A stretch of 19,041 nucleotides of DNA from Amphibacillus indicireducens (GCF_039539605.1 NZ_BAABDL010000122.1:1-19041), one strand, 5' to 3'. Positions 1 to 8,240 are shown, counted from the first letter of the stretch. The notes: generated by a model not told the origin, from the sequence alone. Numbers and translations: made by a program.

Positions 1-27
1 TAACTGGCATTCACTTTTGGCAATTTA

Positions 28-498
28 ATGGGCAAATCACCTATAAAAAATCAAGTTATGAATAATGCAGGCTTTTATATATTGATTTCAAAATTTCCGG
101 AATTATTAGAAGATGAAATTGAGTTGGAATGTTTGAGGGAATTAGAGAAACGGGCTCAAGTAACTCATACGCAAAATAATTTGATGTTGGTTCCATATGG
201 ATATAATTCAGCGAGGGGTTTCCGGTTAAAAACATACAAATCCAATCAAAAAATTCAGGATCGATTAGATTTGACTATTGTGGATTTAAAAGAAATGCTC
301 GAGGATCTAGAGTTAGGGGATATAGTCATCCAAAAAAGGTTAAATAACAATAAATCAACGCTAGATTCAGTTAAGTTTTTATTGGATAATAAAAACATCT
401 TAATTCCGCAGATTCCATTGTATACAGACAAGTACAAACTAAATTCAATTGAAGGCATATTAGAAAATTCAAAAGCAATAAATGAAACTTTATGGTGA
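28..498 (+). CDS. Hypothetical protein, probably C-terminal fragment of a longer gene
   Basis: This reading frame encodes up to 156 residues that I do not recognise. The product is mostly charged and helical, with Leu/Glu-rich stretches (PELLEDEIELECLRELEK near residues 24-41) and no signal peptide or membrane segment. The frame is already open from base 4, directly after an in-frame TAA at 1-3, and neither ATG 28 nor ATG 58 has a convincing ribosome binding site. That suggests the 3' piece of a gene that has been broken or that is entered by a frameshift left of the window. A hairpin terminator follows at 572-607, so this is probably the end of a transcription unit. The neighbour on the right is a WYL regulator, a type often found beside defence genes, but no defence domain can be seen here. 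Confidence 0.4.
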   Translation: MGKSPIKNQVMNNAGFYILISKFPELLEDEIELECLRELEKRAQVTHTQNNLMLVPYGYNSARGFRLKTYKSNQKIQDRLDLTIVDLKEMLEDLELGDIVIQKRLNNNKSTLDSVKFLLDNKNILIPQIPLYTDKYKLNSIEGILENSKAINETLW

Positions 499-571
499 AA
501 TACATCTAAACAGTTTTTAATTTGAAAAGATAAATAACAAACTTCTTTGAGGCCGAAGATTAATTTGGCCT

Positions 572-607
572 AAAATTCTTGATAGGGTAGAGAATTTTGT
601 TTTATTT
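572..607 (+). terminator. Rho-independent terminator after the first reading frame
   Basis: A perfect 8-bp inverted repeat, AAAATTCT (572-579) and AGAATTTT (591-598), encloses an 11-base loop and is followed by GTTTTATTT. The stem is AT-rich, so it is only moderately convincing. It lies between the first reading frame and the WYL regulator gene. Confidence 0.5.
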
Positions 608-690
608 CTACTAATAATAAAAAAACTTGTAACATCTTCAATAAATAGAGCATTCGTTGATTACTAATATGATTCAAAGAGGTGAACCAT

Positions 691-1890
691 GTGGCGCAGC
701 GAAAATCAAATCGTCCAACAAAATTTGAGCGTTCATATCGAATTTTAGAATACCTTAAAAAACATACTGATAGTGAACATACAATTACTCAAGCTGCATT
801 AAGAAGAGTACCAGAAGTGGCTGAATATATCGGTGATAAAGAAACTTATAATGACACAGTTGTTAATATGGCGATGGCAATGAACTTTGATCAATATGAT
901 GTTAAGCCTAGAGAAGATTGGAAAATTATATTTAAAGAATTTGAAAGACAGTTTGGTAGTGACGTTGAAGATGATGATTTTGATGATGAGTTGGATAGCC
1001 CTCCTAGAATGCCAATTCGAGGACTTCATTATAATCATTTATTTTCTTATGAAGAAATTAACGCATTAATTGAAGGTATACTATTCTCTAAAACTGTTGA
1101 TACAGAAACAGCCAATCAATTGATTAGTAAGATAGAAGATAATTTAACGACAAAGTATTATCCTACTGGTCCGAAAAAGATTTGTACGGTGCAGGAAATA
1201 TTACTAGTTGATAGGGATATCCTTCGGGACAATCTATTAACAATTCAACAAGCAATCGATGATAATGTTCAAATAAGCTTTCAATTTAATGGCTATAATC
1301 ATAAAAAAGAGTTGAAACCAGTTAGAGATAAAAGAGATACAGTAAGTCCTTATTATATTGTTGCAAATGGTGGACGCTATTATTTATTGGCATGTAAAGA
1401 AATTGTAAGTGATCAGCAAACGTTAAAAAACATGTCAATTTGGCGCATTGATTTAATGACTGATGTTGAAATTCCTGAACGTGATGAAAAGAAAAGGATA
1501 AAGGGAATCCAAAGAGTAAATAAGAAAGAAGTAGAAAATCTTCCTAGAGAGTGGAGTGAGGATTTTCAATTATCTCACTTAAATATGTCTTATGATAAAC
1601 CAATTCCAATTATATTAAAAATTAAGAGTCCGAAGAGAGAAGGAAGTCAAACTGAACGTTTAAAATTAGATTATACATTTATGTATGATTGGTTTGGAGA
1701 CACTTTTCGTTATCTTAGGACAGAAGATGAAGCGCCTTTTGATGATATCGTTCAAGTAACTTGTAGTCCATTTGCGATGGTTAATTGGGCACTACAGTAT
1801 AGTGACCGAGTAGAGGTATTAGAACCGAATGATGTCAGAGATTCGGTTATTGGAAAAATTAAAAGGCTGAATGAAAAATATGGTGTGTAG
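691..1890 (+). CDS. WYL-domain transcriptional regulator
   Basis: The product (399 residues) is a cytoplasmic regulator of the WYL family, in which a helix-turn-helix N-terminus is joined to a ligand-sensing WYL domain and a WCX dimerisation/effector region. The N-terminal 65 or so residues (KFERSYRILEYLKKH...) have helical wHTH character. An acidic linker (DVEDDDFDDELD) lies near residues 91-102. The WYL domain covers about 182-262, with the typical GGRYYLLACKE and SIWRIDLM strands, and the rest to 399 fits a WCX region. GTG at 691 is preferred over GTG 682 because AAAGAGGTGA (676-685) then sits five bases upstream; the 682 start lies inside that site. WYL proteins often regulate defence or stress genes; the target here is unknown. 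The following gene is a decayed metallophosphatase. Confidence 0.85.
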   Translation: MAQRKSNRPTKFERSYRILEYLKKHTDSEHTITQAALRRVPEVAEYIGDKETYNDTVVNMAMAMNFDQYDVKPREDWKIIFKEFERQFGSDVEDDDFDDELDSPPRMPIRGLHYNHLFSYEEINALIEGILFSKTVDTETANQLISKIEDNLTTKYYPTGPKKICTVQEILLVDRDILRDNLLTIQQAIDDNVQISFQFNGYNHKKELKPVRDKRDTVSPYYIVANGGRYYLLACKEIVSDQQTLKNMSIWRIDLMTDVEIPERDEKKRIKGIQRVNKKEVENLPREWSEDFQLSHLNMSYDKPIPIILKIKSPKREGSQTERLKLDYTFMYDWFGDTFRYLRTEDEAPFDDIVQVTCSPFAMVNWALQYSDRVEVLEPNDVRDSVIGKIKRLNEKYGV

Positions 1891-1923
1891 CATTTATTTT
1901 GAAAAAGTTATGATAGAAGCATT

Positions 1924-2520
1924 TTGGGTGATGTAGGCGTTAACTATTATCTTGATGCTAATGATGACCAGTTGAAAGAAGAACTATCACAACTTCCGAT
2001 TACTTTTTTCTGTATTCATGGCAATCATGAAGAGCGCTCTTATAATATTTCAACATATGAAGAGAAACAATGGCGCGGTGGCTTAGTTTTTTATGAAGAG
2101 GAGTACCCGAATCTTTTGTTCGCAGAGGATGGGGAGATTTATGATTTTGATGGTAAAAAGGCAATTGTTATCGGTGGTGCGTATAGTGTTGATAAATTTT
2201 ATCGTCTCAGAAATGGTTTGCCTTGGTTTGATTCAGAACAACCAGATCAACGGACAAAATCGATCGTTGAAGCAAAGTTAGACAAGGAAAGCTGGGAAGT
2301 GGATATTGTTCTTACGCATACGGGTCCGCTAAAGTATCTGCCAACTGATGAATTTTTGTCATCAATTGATCAAGGTACTGTCGATCAATCAACAGAAATT
2401 TGGTTAGATGAGTTAGAGGAAAAAATTAGTTATAAGCAATGGTTTTTTGGTCACTTTCATACTGATCGCTTAGATGGTGATATTGTTATTTTGTTTAATG
2501 AAATTATGGAATTGAACTAA
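1924..2520 (+). pseudogene. Metallophosphoesterase lacking its N-terminus
   Basis: The 198-residue frame is the body of a calcineurin-like metallophosphoesterase. It shows GD (2-3), the GNHEE block (33-37), VLTHTGP with His132, and GHFHTD (176-181), each supplying metal ligands in this family. The first metal motif, the DxH that normally lies some 30-40 residues before the GD motif, is absent. Upstream in the same frame there is only KSYDRSI before a TGA at 1900-1902, and then the WYL gene, so there is no room for it. A TTG at 1924 is the only early start and has no clear ribosome binding site. I infer a 5' deletion that joined the gene to the end of the WYL gene. A short functional protein is possible, but the metal site would be incomplete. 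Confidence 0.75.
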
Positions 2521-2557
2521 TTTTCTCTGATAATTATGTAATAAAGGGGAGATTCCT

Positions 2558-3364
2558 TTGTCAACAATCTACGGATTAAGCGACATACATGGTTATTACA
2601 AAGAGATGTTAGATAGTTTAAGTTTAGTTGATTTAAAATCCGATCAAAGTAATAAGCTTATTTTTGTTGGTGATTATATCTCACGTGGCCCTGACAGTTG
2701 TGCAGTCTTGTACCATATCAAACAATTGGAGCAAACCTATCCTGGTCAAGTTGTTGTGTTGAGCGGCAATCATGATCAAATGTTTCTTGATTGGTTTTTC
2801 AGTGACCTTGAAAATCATTGGCTCGCTGCAGATATTCAATTGCGAACAACGAAGAGTTTTTTTGAACCAAGTCAATGGAATATAATTTATGATAAGTTGG
2901 TCGATTTGCAAGGCGCTCCATTTAAAATGAGTCAGTTGATTAAAGACGAACTTGAGCGTAAACATGGAGAATTAATTAAGTGGTTACTCACCAAAAATAA
3001 ATCATTTTTTTACGAAACTGACAACCAAATTTATGTTCATGCTGGCATCTCAGAAGTTGATCCGGAATTGTGGAAGCATGCAACTGAAGAATCTGAATTC
3101 ACTTGGAAGTATCCAGCTGAAACTGGCCCTTTCTATAAAGATATTATTGCAGGTCATATATCGAGTGCCGAGGTTGCTGGTGATGAAAGCTATTTAGGTA
3201 GAGTGTACTGGGATCAGGAAAATCATTTTTTCATTGATGGTGATACGCCACGCAGTAAAACTATTCCTATATTAAAATACGAGACGAAAACAAAAACATA
3301 TTCTAGCTTTGAAAAAACTGTTGATGGTAAGTGGATTGAATATCGGATAACTGAATTAAATTAA
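2558..3364 (+). CDS. PPP-type metallophosphatase (serine/threonine phosphatase-like)
   Basis: This gene encodes a 268-residue calcineurin-like phosphatase of the PPP superfamily, which uses a two-metal site to hydrolyse phosphoesters. All motifs are present: DIHG (Asp9, His11), GDYISRG (Asp39 and Arg43), GNHD (Asn71, His72), VHAGI (His161) and AGH (His200). The layout resembles bacterial PrpA/ApaH-like phosphatases, so phosphoprotein or dinucleoside polyphosphate substrates are both conceivable; the sequence does not decide. The TTG start at 2558 follows AAAGGGGAGA (2543-2552) at good spacing. It lies 37 bases after the truncated metallophosphoesterase, but the two belong to different subfamilies and are not a tandem duplication. 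Confidence 0.85.
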   Translation: MSTIYGLSDIHGYYKEMLDSLSLVDLKSDQSNKLIFVGDYISRGPDSCAVLYHIKQLEQTYPGQVVVLSGNHDQMFLDWFFSDLENHWLAADIQLRTTKSFFEPSQWNIIYDKLVDLQGAPFKMSQLIKDELERKHGELIKWLLTKNKSFFYETDNQIYVHAGISEVDPELWKHATEESEFTWKYPAETGPFYKDIIAGHISSAEVAGDESYLGRVYWDQENHFFIDGDTPRSKTIPILKYETKTKTYSSFEKTVDGKWIEYRITELN

Positions 3365-3406
3365 TAAATAATCTTATTTCAATACTAATTAAAAGGAGCG
3401 TCCGTT

Positions 3407-3736
3407 ATGTTAAGTGTTAATTTAGGAGAAGCAAGGAAAAATCTCGACAAACTAATTAAACAAGTTAATGAAGATAATCATCCAATTGAAATTACTTGTA
3501 GTGAAAACAATACTGGGGCTGTTCTTATTAATAAAAAATACTGGGCTGCAATTCAAGAAATATTATACTTGCAAAATGCTGGTGTTCTAAGCGAAATTAA
3601 ACAATTCGGAGATGAAGGAGTAGAAGAACTTCGTGAAATTAAATGTGACACATTGGACGCCCTCCTATCCCAGTGCGTAGGGGAAAATTCAGCAGATGAA
3701 TTGTTTGGTAAGGCGATAGGGAAAGAAGAAATATAA
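3407..3736 (+). CDS. Phd/YefM-family antitoxin-like protein, without adjacent toxin
   Basis: The 109-residue product begins with the Phd/YefM fold (MLSVNLGEARKNLDKLIKQV, then PIEITCSENNTGAVLINKKYW), a DNA-binding antitoxin domain that represses its own operon and neutralises a Doc, YoeB or similar toxin through its C-terminus. The C-terminal half (from about residue 60) is longer than in most family members and acidic, ending GKAIGKEEI. AAAAGGAGCG (3391-3400) gives a clear ribosome binding site for ATG 3407. No toxin lies on either side: upstream is the phosphatase and downstream a DUF1186/SEC-C gene. It may be an orphan left by toxin loss or a stand-alone regulator. Confidence 0.7.
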   Translation: MLSVNLGEARKNLDKLIKQVNEDNHPIEITCSENNTGAVLINKKYWAAIQEILYLQNAGVLSEIKQFGDEGVEELREIKCDTLDALLSQCVGENSADELFGKAIGKEEI

Positions 3737-3808
3737 CTATTTTAGTTTCAGTTTGCCAAATTTATCTGGATATAATTAGATTAATTGATAACAAAGGGGC
3801 TGGTCATT

Positions 3809-4693
3809 ATGAAAGAAGTAATCAAAAATATAAGTTTCGTTGAAAAAGGGAAATTCCCTAAAAAAGAACTAGAAGAGATTATAGCAAATAAAGAAGAAGC
3901 GATACCAGAGTTATTACAAGTTGTCGATCAATTTATCGATGATCCAAGTATTGCTTCTGATAATACTGGCTATTTTGGTCATCTATATGCGTTCTATCTA
4001 TTGGGTCAATTTAGGGAACAAGCATTGTTTCCCAAGTTGCTTCACTTATTACATTGGTCAGAATCGGAATTAGATCGGACGGTTGGTGATTTCCTTACTG
4101 AAGGTAGTGGGAGAATACTAGCTTCAGTTTACAACGGCGATCTAGATGCGTTAAAACAGTTGGTGGAAAACGTAGAGTGTGATGAGTATGCTAGAGGGCA
4201 GGCGATATGTGCGATAACGATCTTGACGTTATATGAGCAGTTAGACCGTGAGGAGATAGTAGCCTATTATCAAAAACTATTAAAAGATGAGAAGATGACG
4301 CCATATTTATTTGCAGAGCTTATTATGTCTGCGTGCGACTTACATTTAGACGAATTATTTGAAGACATACAGTTGGCTTACGAAAAGGGATTAGTCGATA
4401 CATGGGTGGTTAATTTAGATGGTGTCAAAACTGACATGACGTTGGATAAAGAGCTGAAATTGGAATCTAGTAAAAGTGATCCTCACAAAAAGTACATTGA
4501 CGATACGATTGAAGAATTGCAATGGTGGCATATCTTTAATCAGAAAAAGACAAAGTCACCAAGGATGCCCAAAAAAAGTTTTAAAATTCCCTCTAGAAAT
4601 AAACCAATTGTTCAAGAGTTGAAAATTGGTCGTAATGAACCGTGTGTTTGTGGTAGTGGGAAAAAATACAAAAAATGTTGCGGAGCTTCTTAA
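3809..4693 (+). CDS. DUF1186 and SEC-C motif protein
   Basis: The 294-residue product is soluble and largely helical. Residues 10-180 or so (ELEEIIANKEEAIPELL, then YFGHLYAFYLLGQFREQ) match the DUF1186 type of HEAT-like helical repeat. The last 20 residues form a SEC-C zinc-binding motif (EPCVCGSGKKYKKCCG, with the CxC and CC ligands), as found at the end of SecA and many unrelated proteins, where it often aids ribosome or nucleic acid contact. ATG 3809 is chosen because AAAGGGG (3793-3799) precedes it by nine bases; the frame also contains TTG 3785, which would overlap that site. The role is unknown. Confidence 0.8.
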   Translation: MKEVIKNISFVEKGKFPKKELEEIIANKEEAIPELLQVVDQFIDDPSIASDNTGYFGHLYAFYLLGQFREQALFPKLLHLLHWSESELDRTVGDFLTEGSGRILASVYNGDLDALKQLVENVECDEYARGQAICAITILTLYEQLDREEIVAYYQKLLKDEKMTPYLFAELIMSACDLHLDELFEDIQLAYEKGLVDTWVVNLDGVKTDMTLDKELKLESSKSDPHKKYIDDTIEELQWWHIFNQKKTKSPRMPKKSFKIPSRNKPIVQELKIGRNEPCVCGSGKKYKKCCGAS

Positions 4694-4777
4694 CAATATT
4701 AGACTATTTGACAAGTGTCTCTGGAAAGGTACCAGATCATTATAGTGCTACTTGACCAAGCAACACAAAAACTGTGC

Positions 4778-4812
4778 TAAGGAAACAGGATAACAAATAT
4801 CTTGTTTCCTTA
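4778..4812. terminator. Strong hairpin between convergent genes, possible bidirectional terminator
   Basis: TAAGGAAACAGGAT (4778-4791) pairs with ATCTTGTTTCCTTA (4799-4812) over 14 bp with a single G-U pair and a seven-base loop. It sits between the ends of the rightward SEC-C gene and the leftward lipoprotein gene. Neither side has an immediate T run; on the minus strand TTTTTG follows only after a GCACAG spacer. The position supports termination, while the missing U tract weakens it. A perfect palindrome, GGTGAGTCACC, lies close by at 4821-4831. Confidence 0.45.
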
Positions 4813-4901
4813 ATTCAAAAGGTGAGTCACCAGTATCTTGAAGTAAATGTGTATGAGGAGTGTATGCTACGGAACTCACACATGTATGTTATCGAAAGCT
4901 C

Positions 4902-5378
4902 CTATTCAACAGTTATCTGAAATTGATAATTGGCAAGTCCTGCTGTCGATGCTTTTTCACCGTGCCAATAGACAAGTATATTGTATGTGTATGTTCCTGA
5001 TTTGTTAGGTAAGGTTGCTCTTATTGTATTTCCATTGTAGGACCACTGATCATGATATTCAGGTATTTCTTCTATTGTTAGATTGATTGTGTCTGGTTTT
5101 GGGGTATCATGAAATGTGATCGTAAGCTCTTCACCAATCTTCGAAAAGTGATTAATTGTCGCGACTTTGTCGATGGTCAATTCGCTGTTGCTTGCTCCTA
5201 AAATGTCTAAGCATTCTTCAGCACTCCAACAGATTGTTTGTGTTGCTAATTCGATTAATGTACCGTTAATTTTTACATCTGGCACGTGAACCTCTGTGTT
5301 CTCTAATTCATTTGCACAGCTTGCTAGTAAAAACAAATAAGCTAGTAATAAGATGAACCTCATTAAATATTTTATCAA
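4902..5378 (-). CDS. Putative lipoprotein of unknown function
   Basis: The product (158 residues) has a hydrophobic leader (FILLLAYLFLLASC) ending in a lipobox LASC at about residues 18-21, so it is expected to be lipid-modified and anchored on the outer face of the membrane. The mature part is rich in beta-strand-like Thr, Val and Ile segments and ends with a region (TYTYNILVYWHGEKAS... YQFQITVE) that suggests a small Ig-like or FN3-like beta sandwich; that is inference from pattern only. TTG 5378 is preferred over the in-frame GTG 5387 because AAGGAGT (5386-5392, minus strand) lies eight bases upstream. It stands alone, convergent with the SEC-C gene. Confidence 0.65.
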   Translation of the reverse strand: MIKYLMRFILLLAYLFLLASCANELENTEVHVPDVKINGTLIELATQTICWSAEECLDILGASNSELTIDKVATINHFSKIGEELTITFHDTPKPDTINLTIEEIPEYHDQWSYNGNTIRATLPNKSGTYTYNILVYWHGEKASTAGLANYQFQITVE

Positions 5379-5714
5379 GCTTCCCACTCCTTATTTTAAA
5401 ATAAAGGTTGTTCCTCTATCATAGCGACTGAAAATTCCAATGTTTTTATCTTGCTGTAATATAACAGTACAATGAATAACACATAAAAACAATATCATTC
5501 CTAGTTTTACCTACATATTTAAGAAAAGAAACAGCACCCAAAATTGGTGAAAGTCTTGTTTTAAATAACAAAGTATGTTAACTTATTCACAAATATACTT
5601 GAGTAAGGATATTCTATATCAAGAAATTATGGTATCAGCGAGATCAGTTATGTTAGCTCCCTGACCAAGTGATTTGCTTTATAGTTTAAAATAAAATTTA
5701 GGAGGTGATTATAG
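5379..5714. other. Intergenic region between divergent genes
   Basis: This AT-rich stretch separates the leftward lipoprotein from the rightward small membrane protein and must hold both promoters. Only weak matches can be seen: on the plus strand TTCACA (5586-5591), 18 bases, TATTCT (5610-5615). On the minus strand TTGTTT and TACTGT are spaced by 17 bases upstream of the lipoprotein. No gene, repeat or RNA structure is evident. Confidence 0.4.
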
Positions 5715-6026
5715 TTGTTCGATGATCAACTTTTAAAGCTGCTTTTAACTCTTATTCCAGGTGTTATTTTAATTATAGGTGGTTACCTATTTCAAAAGTA
5801 TAAAAAACTTTCTTGGAATATTCCTCTGTACTTTTTGTTTAGTTGTAAACAAAGAATAAATGTCAAAGTAGGCCGACTGTGGGTAATATTAGGTTTACTT
5901 ACATCATTAATCACACTAGTTTTCAAACCAACTATTCCTGTTGCAATTACAATTTATTTTATCGCTATCTTTTTATCTTGGATCATTGTTTATGTTCATT
6001 TAAAATTAGAAATGAATCAATCATAA
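5715..6026 (+). CDS. Small integral membrane protein, unknown
   Basis: This encodes a 103-residue hydrophobic protein with three likely membrane segments: about residues 8-25 (LLLTLIPGVILIIGGYLF), 52-70 (RLWVILGLLTSLITLVF) and 74-96 (PVAITIYFIAIFLSWIIVYVH). The basic loop between the first two (QKYKK, CKQRINVK) probably faces the cytoplasm. A near-perfect ribosome binding site, AGGAGGTGAT (5700-5709), precedes the TTG start at 5715. I do not recognise a family. It is followed by about 190 bases without a clear gene. Confidence 0.65.
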   Translation: MFDDQLLKLLLTLIPGVILIIGGYLFQKYKKLSWNIPLYFLFSCKQRINVKVGRLWVILGLLTSLITLVFKPTIPVAITIYFIAIFLSWIIVYVHLKLEMNQS

Positions 6027-6217
6027 GAAAAGATATGTGCATGATTATCTGAATTCCAACAATTCTATGAACAAATCAAAAAAGACTTCCCAAATTCATT
6101 CACTTCGAGTATATTGGTCAATAATTGTGTGTGTTATAAAAAAACAGAGAAACGCATAATTAAACAAGATTAAAAATTCAGTATATTCAGAAGAAAATGA
6201 AAGGTAAGGGGGAGCAA

Positions 6218-7603
6218 ATGAATTTTTCAACAGTGATTGAGTATATTAACAGTATTTTGTGGGGACCACCAATGTTAATCTTATTGGTTGGAACGGGTGT
6301 ACTTTTTACAATTCGACTCAAAGGGTTACAAGTTCGTCAGTTTAAGCGAGCATTTAAACAAACTTTTGGTGGTTTATTTAAGAAGGGTGATCGAGCGGAT
6401 GCGGATGGAATGAGTTCGTTTCAAGCGCTGGCTACTGCGATTGCAGCGCAAGTTGGTACGGGAAATATTGCTGGGGTTGCAACAGCAGTAGCCTCTGGTG
6501 GTCCTGGTGCAGTGTTTTGGATGTGGATAAGTGGATTTTTTGGGATGGGAACGATTTTTGCTGAAGCGATTTTAGCGCAGTTATATATTGAGCGTAAAGA
6601 TGGCGAAGTGACTGGTGGACCTGCATATTACATAAAGAAAGGTCTTGGCAGTAAGTTCTTGGCCAGTATTTTTGCGGTACTCTTAATTATCGCCCTAGGA
6701 TTTATGGGAAACATGGTACAATCAAGTTCGATCGCGGAGGCAACATATACAGCGTTTGGGATACCGAAGTTTCTGACTGGAATAATCATCGCCGTTATAG
6801 TTGGCTTAATCGTCATAGGTGGTGTTGCACGAATTGCTTCGTTTACAGAAAAAATTGTCCCGATTATGGTAACATTTTATGTTATCGGTTCGTTGACGAT
6901 TATTTTTATGCATTATGAGATGATTTTACCTGCATTTCAAATGATTTTTCAAGAGGCATTTAAGCCGTCGGCGGTGGCAGGTGGAGTGGTTGGTGTCTCA
7001 ATTAAGGAAGCAATACGTTATGGAATTGCACGGGGCTTGTTTTCGAATGAGGCTGGTATGGGTTCGACACCGCACGCTCATGCAGTTGCAAAAGTTAAGC
7101 ATCCAGGTGAACAGGGTCTGTCGGCGATGATTGGTGTTGTGATTGATACCGGTGTTGTTTGTACGATGACCGCACTTGTTATTTTAACGACGGATGCTTT
7201 TTCAAGTGGTTTGTTTGGAGCACAATTGACACAGGCTGGGTTTTCAGCCGGATTTGGCAGTTTTGGGGTAACTTTTATCGCAATTTGTTTGTTCTTTTTT
7301 GCAATTTCAACAATTATTAGTTGGTATTATTTTGCTGAAGCAAACATTAAGTTCCTCTTTGGAAAAAAAGGCGTTATGCCATATCAAATACTCGTGCTAA
7401 TCTTTATTGTTTTTGGCACGAGTATGACAGCTGAAATTGTTTGGGAATTAGCGGATGTTTTTAATGGCTTAATGGTGATTCCAAACTTAATCGCCTTACT
7501 TGGCTTGGGCTCACTTGTCGTCAAAGTGACCAAAGATTATGAGGAGAATTTTTTATTAAATAATCCTGCAACATATACAACTGATCATCATAAAAAGAAG
7601 TAG
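6218..7603 (+). CDS. AGCS-family sodium:alanine/glycine symporter
   Basis: The 461-residue product belongs to the alanine or glycine:cation symporter family (AGCS), cytoplasmic-membrane carriers that import small neutral amino acids with sodium or protons. Family signatures are clear: GPPMLILLVGTGVLFTIRL at the N-terminus, AAQVGTGNIAGVATA with SGGPGAVFWMW after it, GGPAYYI near residue 135, and RGLFSNEAGMGSTPHAHA in the C-terminal half. About ten to eleven hydrophobic segments are visible and the length is normal. ATG 6218 is chosen over ATG 6197 because AAGGGGG (6206-6212) is placed to serve it. B. subtilis AlsT is a homologous type; which amino acid is preferred cannot be read from the sequence. 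It is monocistronic, with a terminator right behind it. Confidence 0.92.
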   Translation: MNFSTVIEYINSILWGPPMLILLVGTGVLFTIRLKGLQVRQFKRAFKQTFGGLFKKGDRADADGMSSFQALATAIAAQVGTGNIAGVATAVASGGPGAVFWMWISGFFGMGTIFAEAILAQLYIERKDGEVTGGPAYYIKKGLGSKFLASIFAVLLIIALGFMGNMVQSSSIAEATYTAFGIPKFLTGIIIAVIVGLIVIGGVARIASFTEKIVPIMVTFYVIGSLTIIFMHYEMILPAFQMIFQEAFKPSAVAGGVVGVSIKEAIRYGIARGLFSNEAGMGSTPHAHAVAKVKHPGEQGLSAMIGVVIDTGVVCTMTALVILTTDAFSSGLFGAQLTQAGFSAGFGSFGVTFIAICLFFFAISTIISWYYFAEANIKFLFGKKGVMPYQILVLIFIVFGTSMTAEIVWELADVFNGLMVIPNLIALLGLGSLVVKVTKDYEENFLLNNPATYTTDHHKKK

Positions 7604-7612
7604 TACATTAAG

Positions 7613-7650
7613 CGAATGGTGCCTTGAAAAAAGGTGTCATTCGTTTTTTT
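7613..7650 (+). terminator. Rho-independent terminator of the AGCS symporter gene
   Basis: CGAATGGTGCCT (7613-7624) pairs with AGGTGTCATTCG (7632-7643), partly through G-U pairs, across a short A-rich loop, and seven T residues follow. It starts ten bases after the stop codon. Confidence 0.85.
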
Positions 7651-7712
7651 GTATCGTTTTTTGAAAAATGGTTAACTTAAAAATGATGAAAATGAACAGA
7701 GGAGGGTGCATG

Positions 7713-7898
7713 ATGAGCAACTTAACAGAACTAGAAGTGGAGAATCTTCGTCATATTATCGGTGGTCATGGGATGATTGCTAATAAATTAGCGTTTTATG
7801 GACAAAACTGCACAGACCCACAGTTAAAGACAATTTTTGAAACCGACGGACAAGCCGCAAAACAAGCAGAACAAAAACTATTAACCTTTTTTGGATAA
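7713..7898 (+). CDS. Small CotF-like spore-coat-associated protein (YraG/YraD type)
   Basis: The 61-residue product (MSNLTELEVENLRHIIGGHG...) resembles the N-terminal half of CotF-type proteins, helical ferritin-like proteins of the spore coat in Bacillus. The pattern LRHIIGGHGMIANKLAFYGQ followed by DPQLKTIFE is typical. ATG 7713 is preferred to the ATG at 7710 because GGAGGG (7701-7706) is then six bases away. The next gene begins 13 bases after the stop and carries the partner part of the same family, so the two probably form one transcription unit. Coat function is known for relatives only; here it is inferred. Confidence 0.75.
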   Translation: MSNLTELEVENLRHIIGGHGMIANKLAFYGQNCTDPQLKTIFETDGQAAKQAEQKLLTFFG

Positions 7899-7911
7899 GG
7901 AGAGAATTGAA

Positions 7912-8163
7912 ATGTTGCAAGAAAAAGATATGGTTAATGATTACTTAGCAGGATTGAAGAGCAGTTTAACCGGTTATGCCAATTATATTAGCGAATCCAA
8001 TAATCCACAATTAAGACAGACGCTGATTCAGCTACGCAATCAAGATGAGAATCGCCAAAGAACGGTATACGAATATGCCTTGCAAAAGGGATATTATCAG
8101 CCAGCTGCACCAGCATCACCAGAAGTCATTCAACAAACGAAATCACAATTAACATCTAGTTAG
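7912..8163 (+). CDS. CotF/YraF-family spore-coat-like protein
   Basis: The 83-residue product (MLQEKDMVNDYLAGLKSSL..., then ISESNNPQLRQTLIQLRNQDENRQRTVYEYALQKGYY) matches the coat protein F domain, a two-helix unit found in Bacillus YraF and CotF. The C-terminus is a short Pro/Ala-rich tail (QPAAPASPE). AAGGAGAG (7897-7904) overlaps the stop codon of the preceding gene and lies seven bases before ATG 7912, which indicates coupled expression. Its presence hints at a sporulating lineage, though such genes also survive in non-sporulating relatives. Confidence 0.8.
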   Translation: MLQEKDMVNDYLAGLKSSLTGYANYISESNNPQLRQTLIQLRNQDENRQRTVYEYALQKGYYQPAAPASPEVIQQTKSQLTSS

Positions 8164-8171
8164 TCAGCATG

Positions 8172-8209
8172 ATTAAAAGCCGTCTCTACTTGAGATGGCT
8201 TTTAATTTT
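8172..8209 (+). terminator. Rho-independent terminator of the CotF-like pair
   Basis: ATTAAAAGCCGTCTC (8172-8186) pairs with GAGATGGCTTTTAAT (8192-8206) over 15 bp with one G-U pair and a five-base loop, followed by TTTC. It ends the two-gene coat-like operon. Confidence 0.85.
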
Positions 8210-8240
8210 CTCCTTTTTGAATCAACTTTCTTATTTACAG

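Noticed and set aside
1924..3364. The two neighbouring metallophosphoesterases as a tandem duplication
   Set aside because: Their motifs differ (GHFHTD type versus PPP type with DIHG, GDYISRG and VHAGI), so they belong to separate subfamilies.
6045..6173. A 42-codon open stretch (including QQFYEQIKKDFPNSFTSS) before the AGCS symporter gene
   Set aside because: It has no start codon with a ribosome binding site and no recognised similarity; at most a gene remnant.
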